Shown: positions 1 through 13,700 of the stretch, in pieces
Layout of the letters: every line of letters starts with the position of its first letter
Position numbering within the stretch: position 1 is the stretch's first letter
Assembly (NCBI RefSeq): GCF_910592395.1
Contig: NC_088311.1
Location: 8,868,501-8,932,500 of the forward strand
Direction: 5' to 3'
Source of the DNA: Lineus longissimus
Taxonomy: Eukaryota; Nemertea; Pilidiophora; Heteronemertea; Lineidae
Length of the DNA stretch: 64,000 nucleotides
Made by a program: the position numbers and the translations under genes
The notes under the pieces: model-generated
The model's input: only the letters and a program-made list of their open reading frames with translations
The model's database searches: none
What the model was told of the DNA's origin: nothing

Positions 1-364
1 AACAAAATTGTAATTAGGTTTTCACAAGCACCAGCAGCAGAGGCCCTTGAGACTATTGTAAATAAGATGCATCCCCCACATAATGACAATGGCAAGATAT
101 TTCAAGGCTGTATCACAATGAATTTTACTGTCTGTGCAAAATAGATGCCAGCTTTTACTGTGCTTCTGTTTGATGGTATAAGTAATTGTTACACCAACTT
201 TCAACATATGGTTTTATTGATTGCGTATCTGGCACTTTACATGTGGATGTGTGCAACTGCCATGGATCATGCCACCTCAGACATATGTGTGTAATGTTAA
301 TCAATGAGACCTGGAGCAATGACAATGAACCTGGAATGGACCAGTCTATTGGTTGTGGAGCCTA
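1..364. other. Left edge, no gene seen
   Basis: The open frames on both strands are short, lack splice-site support and match no family I recognise. This may be intergenic DNA or an intron of a gene outside the window. Confidence 0.5.
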
Positions 365-636
365 TTAAAGGGACAACTTGGGCATGGTATTAACCCTGCG
401 TGCCACCACGCATGACCACTTGTAGTATCACACTGATGCTGATCTCTAATAACAATTATCCCTGGTTTGGGCACGAGCTGGTCAATTTCAGGCAGGCCTA
501 TGGATCCACCCCTTCCTAAACCACTGTTGCAGTTCAATGTTGTTTTCAATCATCCTGTGTGGAGGAGTGACGGTCCAGCCGGAAACCAATTTTGTATGAA
601 AAATCAACATATGTCATGCCCAAGTTGTCCCTTTAA
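365..636. mobile_element. TTAA-flanked MITE (piggyBac-like)
   Basis: A TTAA at 365-368 is followed by AGGGACAACTTGGGCATG, and the exact reverse complement of these 18 bases precedes a second TTAA at 633-636. This gives a 272-bp element with perfect inverted termini and the TTAA target duplication typical of the piggyBac superfamily. No transposase frame lies inside, so it is a non-autonomous miniature element. The perfect ends suggest recent activity. The superfamily call rests on the target site only. Confidence 0.7.
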
Positions 637-1065
637 GTTGTCACAATCATGTGCTGCTGCTGATGTGGTCCCAAACAAGAAGTTGCCCTGATTAAAGTTG
701 TAGGGCAAAAAGCAGACCTTATACACAGCCAGTTGTTTTAAAATAACCACTCTTGCCTTTGGCTTATGTATTCTGCAAATAATGGTATAGGATAAAATGT
801 CTGTAAGCCTACAGTGCAGTTATGAAGGCCTACTAAATTCATTCAAACATGTCCTAGTCGAGACAAGGTTGCAAGCGGAATATTTCAATATGACTGTGAG
901 ATAGCAGAGAAGTTCCCAGGATATAACTAACTGACCTGGAATTTAGCCTAGTCTCCCTTTTAAGTCTGGAATGTCAACTTATTCATGTTGTATGGTAGAT
1001 ACAGGCCTGATGACACAACAATAAAGGATGAGTTTAATCATCAAGTCCAATTTTTTTCCTATAAA

Positions 1066-1190
1066 AACCTTGTTTTGGTCCCAAATTGGTTGTTTCCATT
1101 CAGTTTGACCTCTCTAATCAGACACCTCTCTATTAAGGAAAGCACTTCTCAGTCCCAAGGGTGTCCTTAATAGAGAGGTTCTACTGTTAT
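1066..1190. mobile_element. Pogo/Tigger-like MITE fragment
   Basis: The segment shares its internal core (GGTTGTTTCCATTCA, then TTTGACCTCTCTAATC) and its right end (GTGTCCTTAATAGAGAGG then TTCTACTGT) with the elements at 38164-38295 and 39160-39342. The left terminus is absent or rearranged. The family has CAGTAGAACCTC-type ends next to TA dinucleotides, as expected for the Tc1-mariner/pogo group. Confidence 0.55.
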
Positions 1191-2544
1191 AGTAAAAATA
1201 AGAGGAAAAAGTCTGAAATTCTGCAGACTTTGCCAATGATGAGCGAGAGTCCAGAATATGTAGCCAACATTTAACTCTCACAAGGCTAAATAGGCTATAT
1301 GCACACAATCAAGAGAAACTAGTAAATTAGCACAGTCTGCCTACACTCCGGACAGAGTGGACCGGCCTCACCCGATAGCTTCAGCGGGGCTCAGGAGTCT
1401 AGCCTACCCCGGCACCTATGACCTACCTTTAGATGTCTGCTTGACCAGGAGAACCGTATGAAAGGTCTGAGCAAGCTGTACAAGGCCTACTACTAGTACT
1501 ACAGCTGCGTATGGGGCTTATAATTATTGTAACGCGCTTTAATGCCGACACATGGCAAGCGTGGACACACCTGTCGCATGCACAAGGCTTAGACGATGTG
1601 ACGAGCCCCCGACAGGAACCAATGAAAGTTGAGGAAAAGTGCCACACCTCCCGTATCTACAGCTCTTTCATTTTCCGGCAGCATCCCCTACATAATCACA
1701 TCTGAAATAATTCACTCCTAAAAACACCCATCAAATTGTGGATATTGGAAACCAAACCTGTTTTTATTGAAATGTTTAAGAGTTTGTCCAAAGCATTTGC
1801 AAAAGAAACAGTTTTGTTTGGTTCAAATGCAAGCCAGAGTCGAGTATTACTGTTGGAGTGTCATGGGGGGTGTCATCAAGCAGTGACAAGGCAATTAACA
1901 CTTTCTCACCAACAACTCAATTGATCAACTATATAACTGCCTAACTATTGCCCAATTTCGGTCAATCCTCTCTGCATCAGTGGCCTAGCTGCCCTCTGTT
2001 ACAGTAATTACAACTAGTCCCTCCTGGGAATGACACCCGGAGATAGGCTCTGATTCCTTGGTCTTTAGTCTTGAGTCCGTTAAATTTTGAATAACTGTAA
2101 CGGCCGGGGAATAAACATCGCAATAAGCAATAAAGGGGTGTTTAGTTGTGTAATTAGTCAATCCGCGTTTTTTGCACCTCACCTCCGAGTTAATAGCAGG
2201 CCTATGAAACACGCCCCAAACAGAAGCGGTAGATTGTCCCAAAACACGTGGCATCTGGGCGTGGCATAGAGACGTTAAAAGTCCCGCCCTGTGAATTTGC
2301 CGCCTGAAGCAGTGTGCATGGTGCCAGGGGTTTTATTTTGTTTCCAATGGCACTCGGACTGCTTTCAGGACTACCCTTCCTCACAGTCTCCCACTACCAG
2401 TCATTTACAAAGGACAGAGCTTGGTATGGACAAACCCCAACTCCACCAATTTCTGTACCGGTGTAGAAGTAGAAAATGTCCTCCAGGAAAAAGAGTCCTG
2501 CTCTGTCGTATTCGGACAGATTATGGCGTTCTGTAGAAATCATG
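1191..2544. other. Intergenic; possible promoter near 2245-2350
   Basis: No multi-exon gene can be assembled here. At 2245-2290 there is a CACGTG E-box, a GGGCGTGGC box and CCCGCCC within 50 bp, a promoter-like combination. It precedes an ATG at about 2349 that opens only a 39-codon frame with no recognisable product. A downstream short frame from 2476 runs into the SINE-like sequence. A real gene start is possible but unproven. Confidence 0.25.
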
Positions 2545-2545
2545 A

Positions 2546-2635
2546 ACGTCAATAGCTCAGAGGTTAAGGCGCATTATAGAATACATTTACTTTGTTCCCC
2601 AGACATTCAAACCTATGGGGGGGGGGGCAGCAAAA
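2546..2635 (+). mobile_element. tRNA-derived SINE head
   Basis: TAGCTCAGAGGTTAAGGCG matches the RNA polymerase III A box. About 50 bp downstream ATTCAAACC resembles a B box with one change. The spacing fits a degenerate tRNA body rather than a functional tRNA, because no clean acceptor stem or anticodon loop can be drawn. A run of ten G follows directly. The 3' limit of the element is not visible. Confidence 0.45.
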
Positions 2636-3773
2636 ATGGAGAGTGGGCCAGCTTCCCAGGGAATGAGGGGTCCACTGCGTACAGTGTATTTTTATGTGAC
2701 TTTGCCACAGGCAAATGGAGAATATTAGGGCGAGTTTCACATGCACCCTCATGTCATGCCGGATGTAATGTTTTCCCATGACCATGAGCGAATAAAGCCT
2801 TTGAGGTAAATTGCGACAAATGTTCTGGGCAAGGGACAGTATCAGTAAATTGTGACTATGTCCTGGGTGAAGGAGACATCTTGCAAACAGCCTGCATGTC
2901 ATTCTTGGGGTGGAAGACTGGTGTATCATGCTCTTCTTTATCAAAAGTTTTGGACATTTGAGCATTAGGGAAATTGTGAAAGAAAACAAACAAAAGAAAC
3001 AGAAAGCCGTTTTATACTTACATTTTATTATAATAATTTTTCACCTCCAGTTACGATGGACAGTGCTCAACACTATTCGAACCAGAAGCGCAATGAATCT
3101 ACAGGAAAAGGGTCATTTCAGATGAACACAGGATTCTTGACCCCAATATTAACAGGAGTAATTACAAATGTTTATTACCTGTCAACTCGAACATAAAAGG
3201 CACACAAATACATCTGGCTTTACAGTACCTCAAGATAGTAGTATCTTATTCTTATTTTTTCTGCCAGCAGCAAGTATCTGTCAAGAAAAATCTGTTATAC
3301 TAAATATCAAATTGCCACGGCCTTTAATAGGGAAGAGAAATATTTTTTACGAGTAAAAAAGACCTGCTGAAAAAGCCAAAATATCTCGTCTCTTTGCACA
3401 CCAGTTTCATAGATTTTCAAAACGTCTTATGGGGTGACATTACGCATTATGCCATACATGTAAGTGGTGTCATACATATAGCTACATTTGATATTTACAA
3501 CATAGATATTTCATACATGTACATCCAAGTCTTGAAATAAAATGTTCATTAAGGAACACAACAAAGAACTGTATACCGCACTGGTCAGTCGAACACAGAC
3601 CGGCCAACCGGATATTGAAATGGACCAGACTCGTCAAGGCCTTTGCATAGGTAGGTATAGGAGGTACAGACAGATAGATAATACCCTGCAAAAGGGCTCT
3701 GTCCGGGACCAGTGTCATAACCAAGGAAAGTATTCAGAAAATCTGAGTACAGTACTGTATTCAGGTTTACTGG

Positions 3774-4166
3774 CATTTTATTATTCAATATTTAAGTCGC
3801 AATTTGTGTGGAACACACAAACTCGTTGGTTTGTTAGTCCCCTTGAAGAAGTTTGCTTCAAAACATAACTATGTACATATGTACACTTCAACATACATTT
3901 CCTACTTCTACTGAATATAATTCTATACATTTCAAATGCCCAGCATCTGAAAAAAAATCCTCCAAGCCCATGTATTTTCGGTTCACATCAGCGAACTACA
4001 AGTACATTCCATAGCCATCGAGGAAAGGTAGGAGGATACCCTTCAAACCCCATTCTTCATCACTACATGTACACCAAATCTTTTAAAGTTCCAACATGCC
4101 AGGATGTTAAAACAACTTATCACCGTCCATTTCATGTTTCCTTGGAACCTTGTCCGATTATACCAA
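3774..4166 (-). other. SASS6: SASS6 3' UTR with poly(A) signal
   Basis: Downstream of the SASS6 stop on the minus strand, TTTATT at about 3775-3780 reads AATAAA in the direction of transcription. It is the first canonical signal after the stop and implies a 3' UTR of about 0.4 kb. Further AT-rich sequence to about 3540 could serve a longer form. Confidence 0.45.
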
Positions 4167-7100
4167 CTAGGAAACCTTAGCCTGAGTCGGAAAATAAGCT
4201 GACGGTACAACTTTATTTGCCATGGGTCTTGCCATGCTGTTCGGTTGAGACTTCAAAAGCTGTTGGTTGCCCTGAACTGTAGATGGGGAGGATGATCGCT
4301 GGCCTTTCTCTCTGAGAGGGGCACCGTCACCACGTGACAGGTACTTGGCATCCAAAAACGGGGCTTCACTTCAAATAGAAGATAGGAGGAAAATAGAGGA
4401 TTTTTGTTTATAAAACTTACATGATTATGCTACAATTTAATACAGAGGACATGCTCACGCAACAAGTAAGCCAAACTGATGAAATTACATCCATTGTATT
4501 ATACATGTAAATCTAAATTTTGAAATTGGAATAGCTAGTTTCTGGATGAGACATGAAGTGATTTAGCAGACTATGAAGAAAAGACATGCAATAATTGGGC
4601 TGTAAGTTATATGAATTAATCATTTTTAAACTTAGATGTACAAATAATCAGAATATATTTCACCTACTTTTCTTTTTGCGATGAGGGAGATGAAGCAGCA
4701 GAGCCGGATTCCTCATTGATGGTGCTCGGCTTAGTAGCTGATAACGGGACGTTTGTGCGACGCTCTCGGCCAAGACCCAACTGGGAAGATAAGGAGCTGC
4801 TATAATGTCTCGTCAGAGGAGCTGTGGATCCCGGCGACAAGGTATCATTCGTCATCCTCGATATACTGCCTCCAATAGATGGACCATTCATCTGAAGTAT
4901 AAAAAGAAACACACCAAATATAAGATACATTTCCGGCAACGGCAGGCACAATCCTATGGTTGCAGTAGCAGACTGTCACAGATCATAGGGCAACCAAAAG
5001 TTGTCTGACTTGTATTGAAGCGTCAGGTCTGCCCATCGCATGACTGATATTGGGACAGAGCTAAGGCAGGTTGACCTCCATTACCCACTTTTCAAAGTTG
5101 TACAGATGCTCATCTCCCTGCACAAGCATCGTAATCCTTGAAGTTGAGCCAAGATTAACTCCTGTTACTTGTAGCCAAGTTCTCAAACCCCAGAGAGGAC
5201 ATTGTGCCCAATTTGACACGGAGCACTCTCCAGGCTACTACAGTCACAGTGTAACCCTTCAGATCGCAAATCTCCAACTGCAAGTAGATTAATACTCACC
5301 AAATTCGGTGGTTTATAACTGATTGCTGCATTCTCCATAGGCATATGTCTTTGATGGGAAAGCTGATTCTCAGTAATTTGTTTGTTCAACCAATTTATTA
5401 CTGAAAAGAAAGCAGAGGAAGTGTTGAATTAAGACAACATTTTGTGAATTATCTACGATGACACATTTAATTTATTGAATCAACAAACCACATTGGTACA
5501 ATTGTAAGGTCATCCTCGGAAGTACATGTATGTTGGTTTGCCATAAGCCGACTGAACAACCTAAAATATGAATTTCAGGTTCACCTTCATCATCATCAAA
5601 AATTCAAGTATCGCTTCTTACCATTTTCATTGGTCTTTAACAGTTGTTTACTTTCCTCCAGTTTCCGCATTGTACTTTCTAAAGATTCAGACAATTTCGA
5701 ATTCTGAAGAGAAAAAATTATAATGATTGCATTATTTTGGTGAGCTTTGATCGTCGGGCCAACTTGGAAAGTAGTGTTACACACACTTCATCTCAGGGGT
5801 GTGAATTTAAGTCATATATTGTTATTTGGTCACTCCTTATCCTGTATGTACAAGTTATTGAACAGGGATCCGAAGACTGCTGGATCCAACGTAAATCATG
5901 CCATTCCAGGTTAATGATATTTAAATTGCGCTTCAATCACATTCTTCATCGGCGCCCTAACCCACCTCATCTTCTTTCACCCGTAATGTGTCGTGCGACA
6001 AACGATAATCCTGGCGAAGTTTCTCCAACTCTTGCTCTTTCTCACCAAGTAACTTCTCCTGCTCGGTTGTGATCTGGTTACGAAGCTTCACCTTGAAAAC
6101 AAACAGAAAAGAGGATTGAAATCAACTTAGAAATTTGGTTCTTTACATTAAAATCAACTTGACCATCAAGTTTTGGACTTCACTATCCCACCTCAGACTT
6201 AGTTTCACCAACTCTTGAAGAACAATACAGCATGCATTCTATTGGCTATTGTTCACTCATAGAGCAACGCTGACAATCACCAGATCTGCAATCACAAAGT
6301 CAATTCTTCCTAACTAGTCACTCACCTTGGCATGATAGTTTCTAATTTCTCCTTGTAATTTCTTAATGATTTCATTTCCCTTCACCAACTCCTCCGACAT
6401 GGATTTGATGGAAGTCTCCATCTTTCCGATCTGTTTCTGTCTCCGCTCAAGATCATCTTCGCATTTTTTCTAAAAGAATGAAGGGCCAAATGACATTTTC
6501 ATTATTTTATTGGTATCGAATGCCATATATCTCTACTTGACACAGGGTCAAAATTTGCGTGTATTACTCTTTCTTACTAAAGATAACTCCAAATCCTCAT
6601 CGTACCATGGAGTGTTCAGCTTGTGCTTAGCACAAGCTGAACACTCCAAACTTGATCCAACATAGAAGGGATTTTCTATTGTCCGGCAGTGGTGATTAGC
6701 AAACATAGACAAAATTTGCTGCAGACAAATCAAAGCATGCTATCATAATTTCAAGGCGTCACTCTTGGACTTCAATGATACTTTCGAAGCCATAATCAAC
6801 AAAAAGATTGGCCCGAATTCATACTAACACTACATCCTTTCAACATACCCTTTGTTCTTGCTCAGATTGGAGTAATTCTTGCGCCTTGCTCATCACTTGG
6901 TCTTTATCTCTAGTCTCTTGCTCAGTCACAGCAACCTTCGTTCGTAGCTGATTGATTAATTTCTCTTGCTCGTGAAAGTCGGCATCGAGACTAGCGTTGT
7001 CTTTCCGGAGCGCGTTTAATTCCTGTTTAGCCCGGTGGTACTCCTCTTCGAGACTACCAAGCTTAGACTTCAGTTCGCGGATGTGGGATTCGTGTTTATA

Positions 7101-10100
7101 ACGTTTGTCAGTAAGTTCCTACAAATTGAAGGATTGGATTGTCTTAATCTAAAGGTAAATTCCAATATTCATTATGATCTGCACTTCCGAAATATGCTTT
7201 GCTAAACATATCCGCCTGCTTGACATACAAAATTGGTGGAAGAAAAACCACAGGCCTCCAAGTTCAAAGGCCATCTAGAACTTCGAATCGGAGCTATTGA
7301 GTAACACTAAACAGACCGAGATTAATTTTGAAGGAGCTACAAGTTTTAAAATCTTAATTAATTGATCTGACCCACTTCATACCTTGTTGACTGATTCATA
7401 GTCGTAGATCTTTGCTTCCATCTGTTTTACGATCTTCAAGTGAGCTTGTTCCAGTTCCCTCTTTTCTCGCTCACAGCGTTGCTGGTATTGCTGATGGGCC
7501 TGAAAGTTGAAACACAATGACCAGTCAGTGACACAAGCATCAGTTTACAAGTTTTAACAGGAATAGCACCTCTAAGTTTTGATTAAGAAATTTAAATGGG
7601 AATCTACAACAGAGACAATCACCAAGGCTGAATTTGTTTGTGCTTTCATGTCAAAGCTAGCACAAATTCATCCTAACACTTCAATAAAACCCTTACCTCA
7701 ACTGCTTTTTCTTTCTCCATAGCCGCCTGCTGTGAGTATTTAGCATTCATGTCATTCGTTGTTGATGACAGTTCTAATTTCATGGCATCGTACTGCTGTG
7801 TCTTGTCCGACAGGGCCTGAAGAGCAACCGTGAGATCAATATACACATGTATATCAATCCACCCATTGAGATCTCTTGGCCCAATACAAGACCATAACAT
7901 GAACCAAAGACCAAAGGCCCAAGTTCTTGCTATGAAGCGGAGCCAATACTACTGGTGAAAACTACTTTCACTGAAACAACTTTGGCTTGTAATATAATGA
8001 AGTTTTTCAGGGTTTCTGCCAGGATTCATTTCAAGGCCAAAAATACGTTTTCCTCTAAACAGCATTTTAATTTTCAATAACGTCCAAGGTACAGACAGAT
8101 TTCCCAGTGATTCACATAAACATGAGTTTCCTTTATTAATACTGACCTGCTGAGTTTGGAATAGTTTCTCTGAGAGCGAGCATTCCGTGGTCTCCAGTTT
8201 TCCTTGCAAGCTGGAGATCTGGTCCTTCGCCATCTTGAGACAATCGGCCAGGTACTTCTTGACGTCATTATCTTTCCCCGGGAGAAATCTCAGCGACAAG
8301 TGCGTCAGATGTTTGAAAGGGTTTGTCTCGACGACATTCAAAGCCCAGGTGTCTTTATCGGAGCCGGATATTGCAGGGCAAAGGAACTGTAGCAGGTACC
8401 TGAAAGATCATCAAGTCCTTGCGTTAGGAAGAAAACTTCTGGTTGACAGCTTCATGGAGACCCTCTATTTTCAACTTCACACATGCCATTGTCCATCTAG
8501 CTTGGATGCCAACATGATTTAGAATCTCCTGTACTCATCCAAGCAAGCTGCACTGTGTATTACCTTGCTAGCCACTTAAGTTAGCAGGCGGCATTCTGGG
8601 CTTGTTGCATGCATTGACAACCTGTGTATACTGCAGTGCTTAAATCTAGGCATGGCAGAGGTCATGCAATAATGATCATAAACTTACTTGGGGCTTTCTC
8701 TTCTTTCTTCCTGAAGACACAGCTCAAGCAAATCAATGAATTTCTGAGGGAATGCACCAAAATCTACAAGGAGTCCTTGCTGGCATTTCAAACTGAAACA
8801 GAAACATAATCTTTGGTAACCAACACCCGGACAAAATAGTGCAAAAATTATACTAAAATCACTTGATTTTGATCCAACTACCATAACCAGAGGAGAAAGT
8901 TTTAAATGTTCATGCCCATGACTACAATTTCAAATCAACAGATTGTCGTATCGCATAGCACCCCTAGTTATAGAAAATCAGTTTCAATTCGAATTGCTAA
9001 GAACAGACTGTGCAGAACAATGAATTTCAATCACCTTTTATGCAAACTGCTAATAAAACAGAGCACAATCTATTCATCTCATACTAATAAGCTTTGTGGG
9101 CATTGAAAAATAAGTACCTTTGAAAATCCTCTTCACCAAGTTTCAGAGTGTACAAGAAAAACAAGTCACTTTCATCTGTCAGTCTGACAACCAATTCCTA
9201 AAATTAGAACAAAAGCATAAAGAATAATTTCAAATACACTTGACATTCTCCTCCATTGATGATGAAAGAGACCAGATGGATTTCTTGACTTTGACTATGA
9301 GGGAAAGCAATGATTGATTATGATGGTAGACGAGATCTATTCTACCTTCACTGATTGATGGACGGTAAGTTCTGTCAATGCTTATAGCATACCATTATTA
9401 TTACTAATGACTGCAGACCAAGATCTTCCGACTTTCATTCAAACTAGGGCTATTGAGCGAAAGCTTCTGTGGATTCATCTAAAAATAAATCATCTTGTAA
9501 TGGACCAAGAAAAATGGTCTTGTCCCTATGTTTTTGTACAGTAATTGAGGCAATATGTTTCCAGCACCTGTAGTTGGCTAGTAGTACAGATGACGCCATC
9601 TGTCTTCAACTACACTGGATTCTATTCTTGTGTTTGGCCTACCTTTCTATGCAATGGAGCTGTATGGACCTGAACTTCAACACTGATTTTGATATGAGTG
9701 TTTCTGAAAATGAACGCAGTAGAACAATGAAAATTTGCACCAGACTGAGACAGAGTTTGAGTTACGTTGGTACACGATGAAAAAATGCCCGTACAATATT
9801 TTCTGGTAACATCATCATCTGAGTTTCTGACGTCAATGAAGAACCTCTATGCACTTGATTGGGAACAACGTTTACGAAGACATTGCGTCACGTCACGTTA
9901 CAGTAATGTAAAACCGTCAGAGCTGCAATGCATCGTGACGTGATGACGGCCTACACTATGTAAACGTTGTTCCCAATCACATGCATGAATCTATAGACTA
10001 TAGTCTATTATCATGGTTATGGTAACCTTCCATTATTCCAATCCATCCAGCACAGGGACGCGCTTCCATCTTCTTCTTCTTCTTCATGATGTAAACATGC

Positions 10101-10248
10101 ACGGTAGGCCATATGGAGAAATCAGGAGTAATGCGGCAAAATAGGACTTTTGATGTCAGGACTCTTTGTATAACTTTTCTCACCTGTCCTCTCGATCAGC
10201 ACTTTTCAATACAACTGGAAGTTTTTTAGAAAATAACACGTCCGCCAT
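4167..10248 (-). CDS. SASS6: SAS-6 centriolar assembly protein, 14 coding exons
   Basis: Spindle assembly abnormal protein 6 is the structural unit of the centriole cartwheel; its head domains join to give nine-fold symmetry. Coding exons in order: 10248-10184, 9703-9643, 9197-9118, 8792-8688, 8399-8147, 7816-7697, 7499-7383, 7118-6849, 6469-6326, 6091-5966, 5703-5622, 5400-5300, 4891-4668, 4368-4167. All have GT-AG borders and agree in phase, giving 649 residues against 657 in human. The N-terminal head spans about 1-150 and contains the PISA-like segment [17 protein letters not shown] (about 74-90). [11 protein letters not shown] (130-140) holds the phenylalanine, F132, equivalent to the head-dimerisation residue of human SAS-6. 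A coiled coil runs from about 150 to 480, and the tail is disordered, ending near SAYFP as in vertebrates. The start ATGGCGG has a good Kozak context. The gene shares a divergent promoter with ZRANB2. Confidence 0.96.
6609..6647. repeat. 39-bp near-perfect palindrome
   Basis: GGAGTGTTCAGCTTGTGCT is followed after one base by its exact reverse complement, making a 19-bp stem with a one-base loop. It lies in the SASS6 intron between exons 8 and 9. It may be a collapsed transposon end or a replication-generated hairpin. Confidence 0.7.
9856..9979. mobile_element. 124-bp inverted-repeat MITE in SASS6 intron 1
   Basis: TGATTGGGAACAACGTTTAC at the left is the exact reverse complement of the right end, giving 20-bp perfect arms. 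The interior has no coding capacity. Superfamily is not assignable because no clear target duplication is seen. Confidence 0.6.
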
Positions 10249-10743
10249 GATTTTTTGTTCAGTTCTATATTTTTGTAGGTTTCAAACGCTGTTTTAGAAG
10301 TGGTCTTTCTGCTAAAAACGAATATTTTAAGGCGTTCTGGTATCTTTAAACATAGACAATGAAGTACGTGTATATATCTTTGAAATCATGAAACAGGTTA
10401 GGGAGAAATATTTGATTATTTGACTTCAACTTGCACGACAAAATCCGTACTGGCTTCACTTTACCGCTCCGTTTCATCAGTGGATTCTGATTGGTCGAAC
10501 CTACAGGTCACGTGACAATTTATTTTGTAAATCATGACGTACCCAACCTACATTTATGACAGGATCAGAGTTGGAGGTTTATAACATATTAATCTGTATA
10601 ATAGAGAAATATCTATCTCTCATAAATTTTTTTAAAATAATTGCCGTATTATAAAGATTTAGTCCTTCAGATTTAACGTCGGAGAAAAAGATACCGTAAG
10701 CACATTTTTTGGTACATCATGTCACTGCCACAAATGTCCAAAA
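10249..10743. promoter_or_regulatory. Divergent promoter between SASS6 and ZRANB2
   Basis: The two start codons point away from each other and are 495 bp apart, so both transcripts must start in this interval. It contains ATTGG (inverted CCAAT) at 10490-10494 and a CACGTG E-box at 10509-10514, about 15 bp apart. NF-Y and USF/MYC-type factors bind such words. No TATA box is evident. The exact start sites cannot be read from sequence. Confidence 0.65.
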
Positions 10744-13700
10744 ATGGCTTCCAGTGGGTCTACAAAATTTCGACCTAGCGATGGTGACTGGGTTTGCAGT
10801 GATCCTAAGTGAGTGAATAAAAAACTGAAAGCGTGATATTGTTTTTCAATATCGAAACTAACTGCTGAGTGTTTAAAAAATCCACCTCGCCCTCTCAATA
10901 TGGATTGTTTGAGAGTTTTTATCCTAAAAAACAACACCCTAATTTCACCATAGCCCCAACCAGCCTATAAGGCCTACCGTACCACTACCAGGCACTGATG
11001 AAAAACCAGCCATTGATGAAATGAAGTTTTATATCATAGGCATTCCACGTGACTACTTCTATTGAAAGTTTAGGGGTCAAGTATGATATCTCAAGAACAG
11101 CTTCCAGATGTTGATGTCGTTCATAGAAATTTGCAAAAAAAGTTTCTCAAACCACAACTGAATTGACTGCTCCTTATTAAGGTTAGCCTATCCTTCATTC
11201 CATGATCCTGCAGGATAGGCCTTTCATCGAAGACGAATCAGAGTCCAAAAAACTCAAATGTTCACAATTAGGTTAGAACATGTCAAAAGGCCCTAGGCTT
11301 TTAGTCAACTTCGGACAATCTCAATGATTCCTATAATTCTGATAGGGGCCTACATAACATTTAATATAATATAGTTGACACTGACAGTTTTAACAGTTGT
11401 TCTGCGATCTGTCAGCCTCGTCCTTGGTACGACTTTAATGTTTACTGGAGCATGTTGATGGCAAATGAATGGAGAATGAAGCTGCGCCTATAAATGTATT
11501 GAAATCACTAATGTCTAATGAATCCACCCTTCATTTTTCAGGTGTGCTAATGTCAATTTCTCCAAGAGAAGTAAATGCAACAGATGTGGGAAAGGTTAGC
11601 ATTTTGAAAAGGTTCTGTGATCACTGTGAGCGGAACACCAGTCTCTTTGGATTGTAACAAACAAACAAAGTCTTGGAAAATAACTTTACAGATCTATGTT
11701 TCAAAGCAAGACCACCAAAATGTTGCATTAGCCATTACTGTGAAATATAAACATTAGTAAGTTGAAGTAAGGGATTCAAATTTAAAAAAAACAGCAATTG
11801 ATTTGGGACATACAACGTACTGAGGTTCCTTTCTGTTCCCTATTCCATCCCACTGTTGTGTGGTATAACTCAACTCGAAGACAACAACACCTGGGTGCCT
11901 TACTGCACTAAAGACGTTTATTGTCCTATTTTTCAGAAAAAAAGGAGAGCAATTCTTTTAAGAAGGGTGGCCATGAAATAGGCAAGGCTGCCGCAGAGAA
12001 GAGTAAAGGCCTTTTCAGTGCCGATGATTGGCAGTGTAAAACGTAAGCTTTTTATGCAATGATTCTTATGATGATATAACTTAGCCATAGTTTGCTTGCT
12101 AGCTCAAACCTTTTATATCTTTCGTAATTGGTGTCACAGTACCTTTGCAGGTCCTGCCATGGTGATATGATTGTTATCATAACAGCATGCCTTGAAATGA
12201 AGAGTGAAATTTCTAATTGGTTTCTCTGTTGTTCTAACACTTCCTTAGTCCATGTCAATCAGAACATCTGAACATGGTAACGCATTTGTGCTTACAGGTG
12301 TGGAAATGTCAATTGGGCTCGTCGTTCAACATGTAATATGTGCAACTGCCCCAAGTATGGAAAAGTTGAAGAAAGAACAGGTAAAAAGTGTACAGGATAA
12401 ACTCAATCAGCTAGAATTGTCAGTTAGACTGAGCTGGAGTCTTTGTAAACCATGTAGCCATAAAGTAGGCCACCTACATTTCTCCAAACCTACATTTTAC
12501 AACTGCCCAGCTATCCGCATACAATGTGCCTATCTACACTACCATATGGAGGCTTCCACTGATAGACCTGTAACCTCGGATTACCTGCCTTATATTCTGC
12601 ATTTTGTCTTTCCTAATGTTTACTTGCTTGACTTGTTGCTACAGGTTATGGTGGTGGATACATGGAAAGGGACGAGGTTGTCGAATACAAGGACCGCGCC
12701 CACAATTCCGATGATGATGAATATGATGAGGTGGGTTGAAGCAAAATATATCAAGGGGAACTTGATGTACTTGTTTGAAGAACATCCAGGGAAAAATTTG
12801 AGCCTTCAACAATTCACTTAAGTCTGTTGTATCATCCTTCATCAGCCTCTTGATGTCGAAACAAAATGCATAATTTAAATGAGTACCAGGGTAGGCCATA
12901 GATCATTGCAATATTAGAGAGAATAGTAACACAAGTACTTCACTGGGGTACCAAATTTCATTTGCTGGTACCCTGCTCAAATTTTACTTACTGGTATGAT
13001 TTTTACTCCTCGAAAGATTGGATGGTGGCGAGTAAATGTATAGAATCAGGTTTTGACTGAGACCTCTTGTTATTTTCTTTAGTTTGGGAGGAAAAAGAAG
13101 AAACATCGTTTGTCAGATCCAGTGAAGCCACCGTCAGTCACGGCTGTTGAATCTGGTGGTGGTGATGATGATGATGAAGAAGATGACAGTGAGGTTGATG
13201 AGTCTAAATATAGACTAGATTCGGATGAGGATGAGGTAAGGATATTTTAAAATAGGGCAGGAGTGGCGTGGAAGTTTGAATGACAACTCTCACTATATAC
13301 TACAGCCAATAATTTCTTTACTTATGTGCAGATATTTTTTAGGAAATTGGTGAGCATTTCAGTGTGGGCAAGCTTTACAGGAAGATACAGTTATTGTTAT
13401 TGTCAGGTCACCTTTAATACTTTTCAGCATGGGTACTAATTCTTAAAAATTGACTTTCATGATTTTCCGTTTTTGAATTGCTCACAGCCTGACAGGTGGT
13501 AATCTGGCATTATCTGGGGCCAGGGCCACACTAGAAAACATCAATTCATGTCCATGTAAACCATTTTTCCAGGATGATGATGATGATGCAGATCTCTCTA
13601 AGTATATGCTTAGTGATGATGATGCAAATGATGATGACAAAGCAAATGACATAACTGATGATAAAAACAGTAACAAGGAAACAAGTCGATCAGCAAGGTC

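Noticed and set aside
2546-2620. Functional tRNA gene
   Set aside because: A box is good but the B box is imperfect and no acceptor stem or anticodon arm can be drawn.
2291-2781. Short plus-strand frames after a promoter-like cluster
   Set aside because: They overlap one another in different frames, run into a SINE-like sequence and a G-run, and show no homology.
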